Below are positions 26,766-35,227 of a DNA stretch of 64,000 bases, piece after piece. The notes below the pieces were generated by a model, which saw only the letters and a list, made by a program, of their open reading frames with translations, was not told the DNA's origin and searched no databases. A program made the position numbers and the translations under genes. This stretch comes from CAVRXQ01 sp963831155 (lineage in GTDB: Bacteria; Actinomycetota; Acidimicrobiia; Acidimicrobiales; Bog-793), in assembly GCA_963831155.1 (NCBI GenBank), contig CAWHOY010000006.1, positions 620,001 to 684,000 of the forward strand, read 5' to 3'. Position 1 is the stretch's first letter; each line of letters begins with the position of its first letter.

Positions 26766-28385
26766 GTGGAGAAGCAGACGGTCGTCATCGCGTCGGGCCT
26801 CGTAAAAGGGCGCGAGGACGACGGCGTCCTCGAGTTCCTCGGCATCCCGTACGCCGCGGCGCCCTCTGGCAACCTGCGGTTCCGCCGCCCAGTGCCGCCA
26901 GATCACTGGTCGGGCGTGCGCGACGCCAGCGAGTTCGGACCGGCCGCCCCCCAGGCGACGGCCGCGCTCGGTGCCTATGTCCCAGGCGATCCCCTCGAGC
27001 AGGGCGAGGACTGCCTCGTCCTCAATGTCTTCGCGCCAACGGGCGTCGCCCGGCCCGCGCCGGTGATGGTCTTTGTCCATGGCGGGGCGTTCTTCAACGG
27101 CGCCGCGTCGAGCCGTTTGTACCGCCCGCATGCGCTCGTTCGTCGCGGCGTTGTCGTCGTGACGTTCAACTACCGGCTCGGCGCGCTCGGTTTCCTTGCC
27201 CACCCGATCCTCGCCGCCCCCGGTGAGCGGGGATTTGGCAACTGGGGATTGCTGGACCAGATCGCCGCGTTCCGGTGGGTTCAGCAGAACATCGCGGCGT
27301 TCGGCGGCGATCCGCACTGCGTCACCGCGTTCGGCGAATCGGCGGGCGCGATGTCGATCTGCGACCTGATGACCGTCCCCGAGGCCCGAGGCCTTTTCCA
27401 TCGAGCAATCGCTGAAAGCGGTCCCGCACTGGCGGTGCCGGCGCGAGCCGCCATCGACGTCGCCGAGCGGCTGTTCGCGTTGCTGGGCTTGTCCGAACCG
27501 AGCCGACAGCAGCTCGGCGCGGTCCCGACCGAGGACTTTGTCGCCGCGCAGGCGGAGGTGAACCTGGCGATCGACGCTGGTATCGGAGTGCCCTTCCCCC
27601 CTGTCGTCGACGGTGGAGTGCTGGCGATTGCGCCGGAGGATGCGATCGCCAGCGGAGCTACCGCTGGTATCGATCTACTCGCCGGGTGGAACCGCGACGA
27701 GTTCAAGCTGTTCTCATTCGCCGCACTCGCCGGCCGTGAGTTCTCGCGGGCGGACCTCGGGGCCTACGTCGGCCGGTACCTGCGCGGCGGCGGGATCGAA
27801 GAATCGTTCGCCGACGAGCTCATCGCTGTCTACGAGAACGCGCGTCACGCGAAAGGCGATCCTGTCACCGATCGCGAATTGCTCGACGCGATCATCACCG
27901 ACTGGATCTTTCGTATCCCGATCACGCGCCTCGCCGCAGCACACTGCCAGAGTTCTACCCGCACGTACCTGTACGAGTTCGACTGGCCGTCACCGTTCGC
28001 TGGCGGCGCGCTCGGCGCATGTCACGGGATCGACCTTCCTTTCGTCTTCGGGACGGTCAACGACCCGATCATCGGGCTCTTTGCCGGCGCCGGTGAAGAG
28101 GCCTCCTCGCTTGCCGAGGACGTGCAGTCCGCGTGGGTCGGGTTCGCTACAAGCGGCGACCCTTCAAATGAGCGAGTCGGCACATGGCCGGCGTACACAT
28201 CCGCCGGGCGGCGCGTGATGCGCCTCGGTCTCGAGCGGGCAGTCACCGTCGATCCGCATGGTGCAGAACGAGTCGCCTGGGAACGGCGTCTTGGAAAATA
28301 TGGTGCGGGCGGCCCCATTGAAGGAGCCGTGCGCCCGAGCGTGGACCTGCTCGCCCCAGAAACGGGGGGTCGCCCGGGGACGTAG
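26766..28385 (+). CDS. Type B carboxylesterase
   Basis: 539 residues from GTG 26766, chosen for the GGAG 5 bases upstream. An alpha/beta-hydrolase with GIPYAAAP, EDCLVLNVF (type B signature 2) and FGESAGAMS, the nucleophile Ser near residue 192. The acid is probably in GWNRDEFKLF (about residue 310) and the base in GACHGIDLPFVFG (about residue 418). It hydrolyses carboxylic esters in the cytosol, as no signal peptide is present. Its last codons and the TAG stop fall inside the 5' end of the downstream tRNA gene, an unusual overlap. Divergent from the NlpC/P60 gene. Confidence 0.9.
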   Translation: MEKQTVVIASGLVKGREDDGVLEFLGIPYAAAPSGNLRFRRPVPPDHWSGVRDASEFGPAAPQATAALGAYVPGDPLEQGEDCLVLNVFAPTGVARPAPVMVFVHGGAFFNGAASSRLYRPHALVRRGVVVVTFNYRLGALGFLAHPILAAPGERGFGNWGLLDQIAAFRWVQQNIAAFGGDPHCVTAFGESAGAMSICDLMTVPEARGLFHRAIAESGPALAVPARAAIDVAERLFALLGLSEPSRQQLGAVPTEDFVAAQAEVNLAIDAGIGVPFPPVVDGGVLAIAPEDAIASGATAGIDLLAGWNRDEFKLFSFAALAGREFSRADLGAYVGRYLRGGGIEESFADELIAVYENARHAKGDPVTDRELLDAIITDWIFRIPITRLAAAHCQSSTRTYLYEFDWPSPFAGGALGACHGIDLPFVFGTVNDPIIGLFAGAGEEASSLAEDVQSAWVGFATSGDPSNERVGTWPAYTSAGRRVMRLGLERAVTVDPHGAERVAWERRLGKYGAGGPIEGAVRPSVDLLAPETGGRPGT

Positions 28386-28449
28386 CCCAATTGGCAGAGG
28401 CAGAGCGCTTAAAACGCTTCCAGTGAGGGTTCGAGCCCCTCCGTCCCCA
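28376..28449 (+). tRNA. tRNA with UAA anticodon (Leu by codon) but a short variable arm
   Basis: A cloverleaf can be drawn by hand. The acceptor GGGGACG (28376-28382) pairs with CGTCCCC (28442-28448), followed by discriminator A. A D-arm GCC..GGC contains GG. The anticodon stem GAGCG/CGCTT has loop CTTAAAA and so anticodon TAA. The T-arm is GAGGG/CCCTC with loop TTCGAGC. The variable region between the anticodon and T stems is only CCAGT. Bacterial tRNA-Leu normally has a long variable arm, so this is a class I body with a leucine anticodon. CCA is not encoded. The 5' end overlaps the last 10 bases of the esterase gene. Confidence 0.85.
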
Positions 28450-28514
28450 CACGGTCAGTTTCTTTCAACGAAGTTTCGGCAGCCTCAGGTGCCCCGGTAG
28501 GGTAAACGAAAACT

Positions 28515-29156
28515 GTGGCTGAACCTTCGATGTCTCCGCGACGAGTCGACTTACGAGTTGCGCAGCTCTTCGCCATGGTCACGGAGGCTCTTGCCGCCGC
28601 GACCGACTCGTTGTTATCGGTCGAACCGGCGAAGGCGCAGGCGATCATCGAAGCTGACCGCGAGATCGACGATCTCACTGTCGAGGTCGAACGGATCGTC
28701 TGGCAAGAGATCGAAAAGCCGCGCGTTACTCGCGATGAGCTTCGCGACCTCGTAGCGGTGCTCTTGATCCTGCCCGAGCTCGAACGGAGCGCCGATCTCG
28801 CCGAGCATGTTGCGCAACGCGCCGCGCGCAGTCTCGGAGCCCAGATGAGTCCTGCAAGCAGAGGACTCGTCCAACGGATGAGCGAGGTCGCCCTCGAAAT
28901 GTGGCAGGCGGCGGCTGACGCCTTTGCGGAGCGAAGGGCGGTCGCGTTCGCCCTCAATGAGGCCGACGAAGAGATGGATTTTCTGCATGCCAAGATCACA
29001 GACGAAATCGTGCACGGAGAGATGTCGAGTTCGGTCACGACCGAGGTGACGCTGTTGGCGCGCTTTTACGAGCGGCTCGGGGACCACGCCGTCAACCTCG
29101 CGCGCCGGGTCGCGAGATTGACCGAGAGCACGGACGCGCCCGCTCAGTCCTTCTGA
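28515..29156 (+). CDS. PhoU-like phosphate regulator
   Basis: 213 residues, all helical, with two PhoU repeats. The signature helices are seen as LPELERSADLAEHVAQRA and FYERLGDHAVNLARRVA, each with the E-R-D pattern that binds the metal cluster. PhoU signals phosphate sufficiency by linking the PstSCAB transporter with a histidine kinase, and it affects persistence. No pst or phoR gene is nearby, so this copy may act as a stand-alone modulator or pair with transporters elsewhere. GTG 28515 is the start; the ribosome-binding site is weak (AGGG about 12 bases upstream). Convergent with the agmatinase gene, 8 bases away. Confidence 0.88.
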   Translation: MAEPSMSPRRVDLRVAQLFAMVTEALAAATDSLLSVEPAKAQAIIEADREIDDLTVEVERIVWQEIEKPRVTRDELRDLVAVLLILPELERSADLAEHVAQRAARSLGAQMSPASRGLVQRMSEVALEMWQAAADAFAERRAVAFALNEADEEMDFLHAKITDEIVHGEMSSSVTTEVTLLARFYERLGDHAVNLARRVARLTESTDAPAQSF

Positions 29157-29164
29157 GCAGCGGA

Positions 29165-30172
29165 CTACAACGTCGTCTTCTGCGCACCGCGGCGCACGGC
29201 GACTCCTGCCAACACTTCGAGCACGACGCGGTGGGCATTGTTCACGGTGACGTCCGCCCAGTCGTACGGCGGCGAAACCTCGACGACGTCGAGCGCGACA
29301 AGGGGTGTGTCGGTCGCGAGTCGGCGGACCGCGCGGAGCAGGTCGACCGGCGCCATTCCCCCCGGTTCCGGGGTTCCCGTACCCGGCGCAAACGCCGGGT
29401 CGAGCACGTCGATGTCAACCGAGAGATAGATCGCCTCGCAGCCCTCGAGCGCTTCTTGGACGGCGTCTTCGATCACGGCGTCGAGACCGCGTTCCCAGAC
29501 CTCCTGCATGAAGTGATACCGCATGCCCTGTTCGCGCATCCACGCGAACGTCGCCGCGTCGGGCCAATAGCCACGCAGACCGACTTGAACGAAGTTCTTT
29601 CCCATAACCGCGCCGGATTCGATCAGTCGTCGCATCGGTGTTCCGTGACTCGCGAGGTTGCCGTCGATCGAGTCGGCGGTGTCGGCGTGCGCGTCGAAGT
29701 GGACGATCCCGATCCGGCCCCAACCGTGGGCTTGTGCCACCGCGCTCGCTGACGGCCAGGTGATCGAGTGGTCTCCGCCCAAGACAACCGGGAAGATCTC
29801 GCGTGACGCGACTGCGCCGACGCGCTCTCGAATCGCCGCGTGTGACGCTTCGACGAGGCCGTGAGGGCAGTGCGCATCACCGAAGTCGACGACTTCGAGC
29901 GAATCGAAGATCTCGATTCCGAAGTCGAGGTGGAACGTGCCCGGCACATACGCAAGTGCGCGAAGCGCTCGGGGACCAAAGCGCGCCCCTGGACGGTTCG
30001 TCGTCGAGTCGTCCCAGGGTGCTCCGACGATTGCGACGTCCGGCGCCCAGCGATCGAGTTCCTCAGGTTCGGTGAGCAGCGGTCGTTGGGCGAAGGTCGC
30101 GATCCCCTCATAGGAGAGTCCAGAGAGCTGGGCGCGGTAACCGGGAGAAAGGTGTCTGTCGGGGTCGCTCAC
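29165..30172 (-). CDS. speB: Agmatinase/ureohydrolase
   Basis: 335 residues with the binuclear-manganese ureohydrolase motifs in order: GGDHSITW (about residue 132), FDAHADTAD (about 158) and SVDIDVLDPAFAPGTGTPEPGG cut short here as SVDIDVLDP (about 250). The family includes agmatinase, guanidinobutyrase and related guanidine hydrolases, which release urea from a guanidino substrate. The start overlaps the stop of the PLP-decarboxylase gene by 4 bases, so the two are made together. That context favours agmatine as substrate and putrescine as product, but guanidinobutyrate or another guanidino compound cannot be excluded. Confidence 0.85.
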   Translation of the reverse strand: MSDPDRHLSPGYRAQLSGLSYEGIATFAQRPLLTEPEELDRWAPDVAIVGAPWDDSTTNRPGARFGPRALRALAYVPGTFHLDFGIEIFDSLEVVDFGDAHCPHGLVEASHAAIRERVGAVASREIFPVVLGGDHSITWPSASAVAQAHGWGRIGIVHFDAHADTADSIDGNLASHGTPMRRLIESGAVMGKNFVQVGLRGYWPDAATFAWMREQGMRYHFMQEVWERGLDAVIEDAVQEALEGCEAIYLSVDIDVLDPAFAPGTGTPEPGGMAPVDLLRAVRRLATDTPLVALDVVEVSPPYDWADVTVNNAHRVVLEVLAGVAVRRGAQKTTL

Positions 30173-31539
30173 AGCTGTGACATTGAATCGAGCACGATGT
30201 CGATGTCCTCCTCGGTCGTCAAGGGATTGACAATCGCAAGCCGCGCAATCGTCTCTCCGAGATGCGTCGACGGAGTGACAAAGGCGACGCCGTCATTGCG
30301 GAGCCGTTCGGACCACACGTCGTACTCCGCACGCGACCATCCTTCGCGTCTGAAGCAGACGATCGAGAGCTCGGGCTCTCTGAGGAGGGAAAGGTAGGTG
30401 CGCTCGCGCACGGCTTGAGACGCGTAGCGCGCGACCGCGAGCGTGCGCTCGATTGCCTGCGCGTAGCGATCGGTGCCGTAGGCGGCGAGGGAGAACCAGA
30501 AAGGGAGCCCCCGGGCGCGCCTCGTCAACTGGATCGCGTAGTCGGCAGGGTTCCACCCGCCTCCCTCTTCGAGCGGTTCGAGGTAGCTCGCGTGCTGCGT
30601 GTGCATCGCGCGGGCGAGTTCGGGTTCGCGATACAGGAGCGCCGCGCAATCGAATGGAGCAAACAACCACTTGTGTGGGTCGACGATGAAAGAGTCCGCT
30701 TGTTCGACCCCTTCGAACAGGCGTCTTGCGCTGGGAGCCGCGAGCGCCGCAAGTCCGTACGCCCCGTCGACGTGAAACCAAATGCCGCGAGTCCGGCACA
30801 CTTCGGCGATCGACGCGAGGTCGTCGATGACACCGATGTTTGTAGTGCCCGCGGTGGCAGCCACAGCAAAGACGCGGTGCCGACCCTCGGAATCGACTCG
30901 GTCTAGGAGGTCGGAAATGTCTCTTCCCCTGAGCTTCCGGTCTTCATCGATGTTCGCGACGACCAGATCGACATCCATGACGCGCGCCGAATGCGCAAGA
31001 GAGGAGTGCGCATCGGGGCTGACGGCGATCGCCCACCTTCGCGAATCGATTGGATCACGATCCTTTGACGCCATCGCGTGTCGAGCGGTCGAGAGAGCTG
31101 ACAGGTTCCCTATCGTGCCGCCTTGGACGAAGACTCCCCCCGCTGTATTGGGAGACCCCGCGAGGTCCGCGATCCATCGCAGTGCCTGGTTCTCCGCGAA
31201 TACTGCTCCCGCGGCTTCGAGCCACGTGCTCCCGTACATACACGAAGCGCCGACGACGAGATCGAACAGCATCGACGCTTCCGTCGGCGCACATGGGATG
31301 AATGCGAGATATCGAGGATGGTTCGCCGTGATGCACCCGGGGGCGAGGTGATCGGCGAATACTTGCAGCGCCCGTGGGCCGCCGATGCCCTTCTCCGTGA
31401 TCGTTTGACCGACGGCCGCCTCGAGGGCGCTAAGGCTGATCGTGTTATCGAGAGGCAACGGGTCGAGCTCGAGGCGCTCCTTTGCGAACGCGAAAACGTC
31501 GTTCGCGAGCTGATCGACTTGGTCGGACCACCCGTGCAC
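30169..31539 (-). CDS. PLP-dependent group II amino-acid decarboxylase
   Basis: 456 residues, fold-type I. The PLP lysine is in DPHKWLF (about residue 289), the Asp that holds the pyridine nitrogen is in FHVDGAYG (about 259), and the His stacking region is SPDAHSSLAHSARVMD. This matches the aromatic-L-amino-acid/glutamate/aspartate decarboxylase group (Pfam pyridoxal_deC). It removes the alpha-carboxyl of an amino acid. Being translationally coupled to a ureohydrolase suggests a guanidino amino acid such as arginine, so a decarboxylase plus agmatinase route to a diamine is inferred. Aromatic amino acids remain a real alternative from sequence alone. Confidence 0.85.
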   Translation of the reverse strand: MHGWSDQVDQLANDVFAFAKERLELDPLPLDNTISLSALEAAVGQTITEKGIGGPRALQVFADHLAPGCITANHPRYLAFIPCAPTEASMLFDLVVGASCMYGSTWLEAAGAVFAENQALRWIADLAGSPNTAGGVFVQGGTIGNLSALSTARHAMASKDRDPIDSRRWAIAVSPDAHSSLAHSARVMDVDLVVANIDEDRKLRGRDISDLLDRVDSEGRHRVFAVAATAGTTNIGVIDDLASIAEVCRTRGIWFHVDGAYGLAALAAPSARRLFEGVEQADSFIVDPHKWLFAPFDCAALLYREPELARAMHTQHASYLEPLEEGGGWNPADYAIQLTRRARGLPFWFSLAAYGTDRYAQAIERTLAVARYASQAVRERTYLSLLREPELSIVCFRREGWSRAEYDVWSERLRNDGVAFVTPSTHLGETIARLAIVNPLTTEEDIDIVLDSMSQL

Positions 31540-31739
31540 GATTGGCGAATATAGGACCGATCATCAAAACACTGCACCTATTGTCTTCGAGCTCCGCGGC
31601 TACAAACTCACCCAGCCGACGTGGCCGGTGTCCTGACGCGACGGTCGGCGGGGTCCACCGATTTACGCGACGCATGGACGATTATGTTGCGTGACCCTTT
31701 CGTCACAGTTGTGTATCGCGCCGAAAAGTCATTCTGACG

Positions 31740-34025
31740 GTGGACGTCCCCTTGGCTGAAGAGCAGTTCGTGCTCGCAACCGAGAATCCGAACGGAAGTC
31801 CGATCGGCGCCTCCGACGCATTCGTCGTTGAACAGCGCACCGACGTGGTCGGTTCGCATGCAAGCCACGAAGGCCGGTGGTCCTTTTCCCGCCTCGGACC
31901 GGTTGCGCTCGTGCTCGCACCAATCGTCTTCAACGCCGTCGAGCTACGGGCGGAAAGCCGCTACACCCCGTACCTGAACGATTCGGCCTTCCACTCGGAA
32001 ATGGTCCGCTATGCCACTCAGCAGTTCCGGTTGGGCCATTTCCCGCTCGATGGATGGTTCCCATATCTGAACCTTGGCTCGCCCTTATTCATGCACTATC
32101 AGAGCCTCGGGGCGATGATCGCCGGAGCCCTCGGCCTCGCCATCGGTCCAAACCAGTCTTTCAGTCTCTGTCTCTATCTGTTACTTGTCACTTGGCCGCT
32201 GAGCGTCTATCTCGGCGCTCGGCTGTTCGGGCTCTCCCGTTGGACCTGCGGATTCGCGGCCCTTGCTTCCGCATTCGTGGCGAGCGCGCCGAGCGTGGGA
32301 TTCGAACAAGGTGCGTACATCTGGATCGGCTTTGGACTGTGGTCGCAGCTCTGGGCGATGTGGACGTTGCCGCTCGCGTGGGGCTTTACCTGGCGCGCGA
32401 TCCACGACGGGCGGAACTTTCTCTGGGCCTGTGTGTTTATCGCGCTGACCGCAGCCTTCCATTTCGAGATGGGATACCTCGCATTCCTCGCGGTCCCCTT
32501 GTGGACAATCGTCCAGCCGAAGAACATCGTTGCGCGATTGAAGCGTGCGCTGTTCGTCGCTGTCGGAAGTCTTTTCCTTTCGGCTTGGGTCATCGTTCCT
32601 TTACTCGTTTACAGACCTTGGACTTCGATTAACGAGTTCCTGCAATCGTCTCCAGACGTCAATTCGTATGGAGCGCGGCGCATCTTGACCTGGCTGTTCA
32701 TGGGGAAGCTCTTGGACTTCGGACGCTTTCCGGTGATCAGTCTGTTCGCTGGCGCTGGATTCGTCGCGTGTCTTGTGCGGTGGCGACGCGACGCGCGGTC
32801 ACGGGCGCTCGTCGTCGTCTTTGTTGCAAGTCTCGTCCTATTTTTCGGTCGCACGACGTGGGGCGCCGCGATCAATCTCCTGCCCGGAAACAAGGAACTC
32901 TTCCTCCGACGTTTCCTTGCTGGCGTGCAAATGAGCGGCATCCTGCTCGCCGGCGTCGGTGCGGTTGCGGTCGGTCAGCTCATCCGATTCGCAGCGCAAC
33001 GATGGCGCGGTGCATATTTCGAACGGTGGTTCCTCCGAACGCCAAAGCGCCTCGTTGCGCGAATCGTGTTTGCTGGAGTAATCATCGCTGTCAGTGCTCC
33101 GATGTGGATCGAGCTCGCCCACACCGATCAATCGAACGCCGCGTTCGTCGCCCTGCAGCGTTCGGATTCCGCCGCCCAGTCGCAAATCAATCGCCTGGTC
33201 GCGAAGATCAAGCAGATCGGCGGGGGGCGTACCTACGCCGGCCTGCTCTTTACTGGCTGGGGATCGAGCATTTACGTCGGCAGCATTCATGTCGTCGAGG
33301 ATATTTCTGCGGATCAGGTCGATGAGATTGGTTTCACCAACCGATCGTCGTCGCTGATGAGTGATCCTGAAGCTGACATCGAGGACACAAACCCGGCTGA
33401 CTACACGCTCTTTGGCATCCGATTTGTGATCACTCCAGCCTCCCGCCGTCCGCCGGGGGGCGCGAGGCTTATTGATCGTGCAGGTCCTTACTTATTGTGG
33501 TTCTTGCCCAATAATGGCTATGTCCAGGTCGTCGACACGATTGGGCCCCCACTTGTCGAAAACCGCGCACACGTGGGCGCGGACAGCTTGTCGTTCCTCG
33601 ATTCCTCCGACGCCAGCGACGGTCTTTATCCCGTCGTTGCCTTCGGAGGACGGCCTGCGGCAAGCCCTACGCTTACGACGCGACATCGGCCGTCCGGAAC
33701 GCCCGGGTCGGTTCTCGCACAGCGAAGCAATCTGCAAGAGGGTGAATTCTCCACAACGATCCGTGCGAATCGAACGGCAGTTGTCCTCTTGAAGGTCTCG
33801 TACGACCCCGGTTGGACCGTGACGGTGGATGGGAAGCCCGCGAAGACGGAGATGATTGCTCCGGCCTACGTGGGAGTCCGCGTGAGCCGTGGGATACATG
33901 TCGTGAAGTTCCGTTATCGGGCGTTCCAGTACTACCCCGAGTTGTTCGGACTTGCGGGGCTCGCACTTCTCATTCTGGTCTTCGGTTCGCGAAGGCTGTC
34001 CGGTTCGCGACGTGATCGTGGATAG
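31740..34025 (+). CDS. Large multi-pass membrane protein, YfhO/GT-C-like
   Basis: 761 residues. After a hydrophilic N-terminus there are about 11-12 membrane segments to residue 455 and then a long extracytoplasmic domain with a last helix near the C-terminus (FGLAGLALLILVFG). The first outer loop NDSAFHSEMVRYATQQ and the late phrase SYDPGWTVTVDGKPAK followed by a basic tail resemble YfhO and related GT-C glycosyltransferases that use polyprenyl-linked sugars; YfhO glycosylates lipoteichoic acid in Bacillus. A polymer-glycosylation role at the outer membrane face is inferred. GTG 31740 lacks a clear ribosome-binding site. The codon use is slightly less GC-rich than in the housekeeping genes to the left. 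Confidence 0.75.
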   Translation: MDVPLAEEQFVLATENPNGSPIGASDAFVVEQRTDVVGSHASHEGRWSFSRLGPVALVLAPIVFNAVELRAESRYTPYLNDSAFHSEMVRYATQQFRLGHFPLDGWFPYLNLGSPLFMHYQSLGAMIAGALGLAIGPNQSFSLCLYLLLVTWPLSVYLGARLFGLSRWTCGFAALASAFVASAPSVGFEQGAYIWIGFGLWSQLWAMWTLPLAWGFTWRAIHDGRNFLWACVFIALTAAFHFEMGYLAFLAVPLWTIVQPKNIVARLKRALFVAVGSLFLSAWVIVPLLVYRPWTSINEFLQSSPDVNSYGARRILTWLFMGKLLDFGRFPVISLFAGAGFVACLVRWRRDARSRALVVVFVASLVLFFGRTTWGAAINLLPGNKELFLRRFLAGVQMSGILLAGVGAVAVGQLIRFAAQRWRGAYFERWFLRTPKRLVARIVFAGVIIAVSAPMWIELAHTDQSNAAFVALQRSDSAAQSQINRLVAKIKQIGGGRTYAGLLFTGWGSSIYVGSIHVVEDISADQVDEIGFTNRSSSLMSDPEADIEDTNPADYTLFGIRFVITPASRRPPGGARLIDRAGPYLLWFLPNNGYVQVVDTIGPPLVENRAHVGADSLSFLDSSDASDGLYPVVAFGGRPAASPTLTTRHRPSGTPGSVLAQRSNLQEGEFSTTIRANRTAVVLLKVSYDPGWTVTVDGKPAKTEMIAPAYVGVRVSRGIHVVKFRYRAFQYYPELFGLAGLALLILVFGSRRLSGSRRDRG

Positions 34026-34333
34026 ACCGCGTCTGGGGCGGTCGCTTCCCGAGTCGCGGTTCGCCCGTTCAAGCGATTGTGCGTCTGACGCGGCACATCA
34101 ACGATGACGGCACTTTCATCTCGGAGATGGGTGCGAGTACCTCTTCAAGCTTGGGTCGCGAGGCGCGCAGACTCTTTGCAAGCACTGCCGCCCTTCTCCT
34201 TTCCTGCCGTCGAGTCAGACTCAGCTCAGTTTTCTATGAAACGCGATTGCGGCGTCGCGACTTGGTTCCGCATCGCGAACATTTATTTCCAGAGAAGTTT
34301 TCGTATTTCTCAGCGGGGAACGACGGAAAAACC
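34026..34333 (+). other. Region between the YfhO-like gene and the prepilin peptidase; no gene seen
   Basis: The frame of the downstream gene stays open through this stretch back to GTG 34079, but the translation has no hydrophobic or conserved pattern. I therefore treat it as leader. It is AT-richer near 34200-34330. No clear terminator or palindrome was found. Confidence 0.4.
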
Positions 34334-35107
34334 GTGTTAGTCGCGCTCATCGTTGGTCTCGCAGTGTTCGGTCTGGTCATTGGTTCCTTTCTGAACGTGG
34401 TCATCTACCGCTTACCACGCGGTCTTTCGATCGTCGGCCCAAGATCCTTCTGCCCGAACTGCCACGAACCCGTCGCGGCCAGGGACAATGTCCCGCTCGT
34501 CTCTTATTTCGTGTTACGAGGGCGTTGTCGCAGTTGTGGTGCTCACATATCTCGCCGATACGTGGTTGTCGAAGTTGTGACGAGCGCGCTCTTTGCCGCT
34601 ACCGCGGCCAAGTTCCGGTTCTCCCTTGCGCTGCCCGCGTACGAGGTGCTCGCTGCCGGCCTGATCGTTCTCGGGGCGATCGATCTCGAACTCCGCGTGC
34701 TTCCAAAACGGATCGTTGCAGTCGTCGGAGGGGGGGTGCTGGTGTTGCTGCTCGCCGCGAGCTCAGAGGACGGAAGCTGGCACCGTTTCGTCGTCGCGTG
34801 CGCGAGCGCGGCAGGTTGGTTTCTGTTTTATGACCTCATCCATAGGATTGATTCGCGCTGGCTGGGATTCGGAGATGTCCGACTCGTCGCGGTTCTCGGG
34901 TTCGCGCTTGGGTGGCTCGGGATCGGATACGTCATAGCTGGTTTCGTGATCGCGAACTTGATCGGGGCTGTGGTTGGATTGGCACTCATCGCCTCTCGGC
35001 GGGCAACGAGGAAAACCCAAGTGCCTTTTGGTCCGTTTCTCGTTTCCGGTTGCGAGGTGGCCGTCCTCGCGGGGTCCTTCCTACTCTCGCCCTTTCACGG
35101 GTTGTGA
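34334..35107 (+). CDS. pilD: Type IV prepilin peptidase (PilD-like)
   Basis: About 257 residues from GTG 34334, which starts directly at the first membrane helix (LIVGLAVFGLVIGSFLNVVIYR), the usual N-terminus of the family. The cytosolic loop has the zinc tetracysteine CPNC...CRSC. The two catalytic Asp residues are in GAIDLELRVLP and GFGDVRL (the G-x-GD motif of aspartyl prepilin peptidases). The enzyme cuts the short leader of pilins before the F/M at +1 and N-methylates the new end. It lies beside the pilBC-pilin-pilT cluster on the opposite strand and should serve both pilin clusters in this window. A longer start at 34079 is possible but unlikely. Confidence 0.88.
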   Translation: MLVALIVGLAVFGLVIGSFLNVVIYRLPRGLSIVGPRSFCPNCHEPVAARDNVPLVSYFVLRGRCRSCGAHISRRYVVVEVVTSALFAATAAKFRFSLALPAYEVLAAGLIVLGAIDLELRVLPKRIVAVVGGGVLVLLLAASSEDGSWHRFVVACASAAGWFLFYDLIHRIDSRWLGFGDVRLVAVLGFALGWLGIGYVIAGFVIANLIGAVVGLALIASRRATRKTQVPFGPFLVSGCEVAVLAGSFLLSPFHGL

Positions 35108-35227
35108 TGGTTCGGAGGATTCAGAAGTGCACCGGACCGCCGAAAGTACGAGGCGCCAAAAAGCGTCGCGTTGCTGGTCTAGATGTTCACCGAGTTACAG
35201 ATAGGTTGATTGAACATCCAAGGCGGC

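Noticed and set aside
31691..31706. Short inverted repeat GTGAC-CCTTTC-GTCAC upstream of the YfhO-like gene
   Set aside because: Only five base pairs; no regulator gene next to it to support an operator call.
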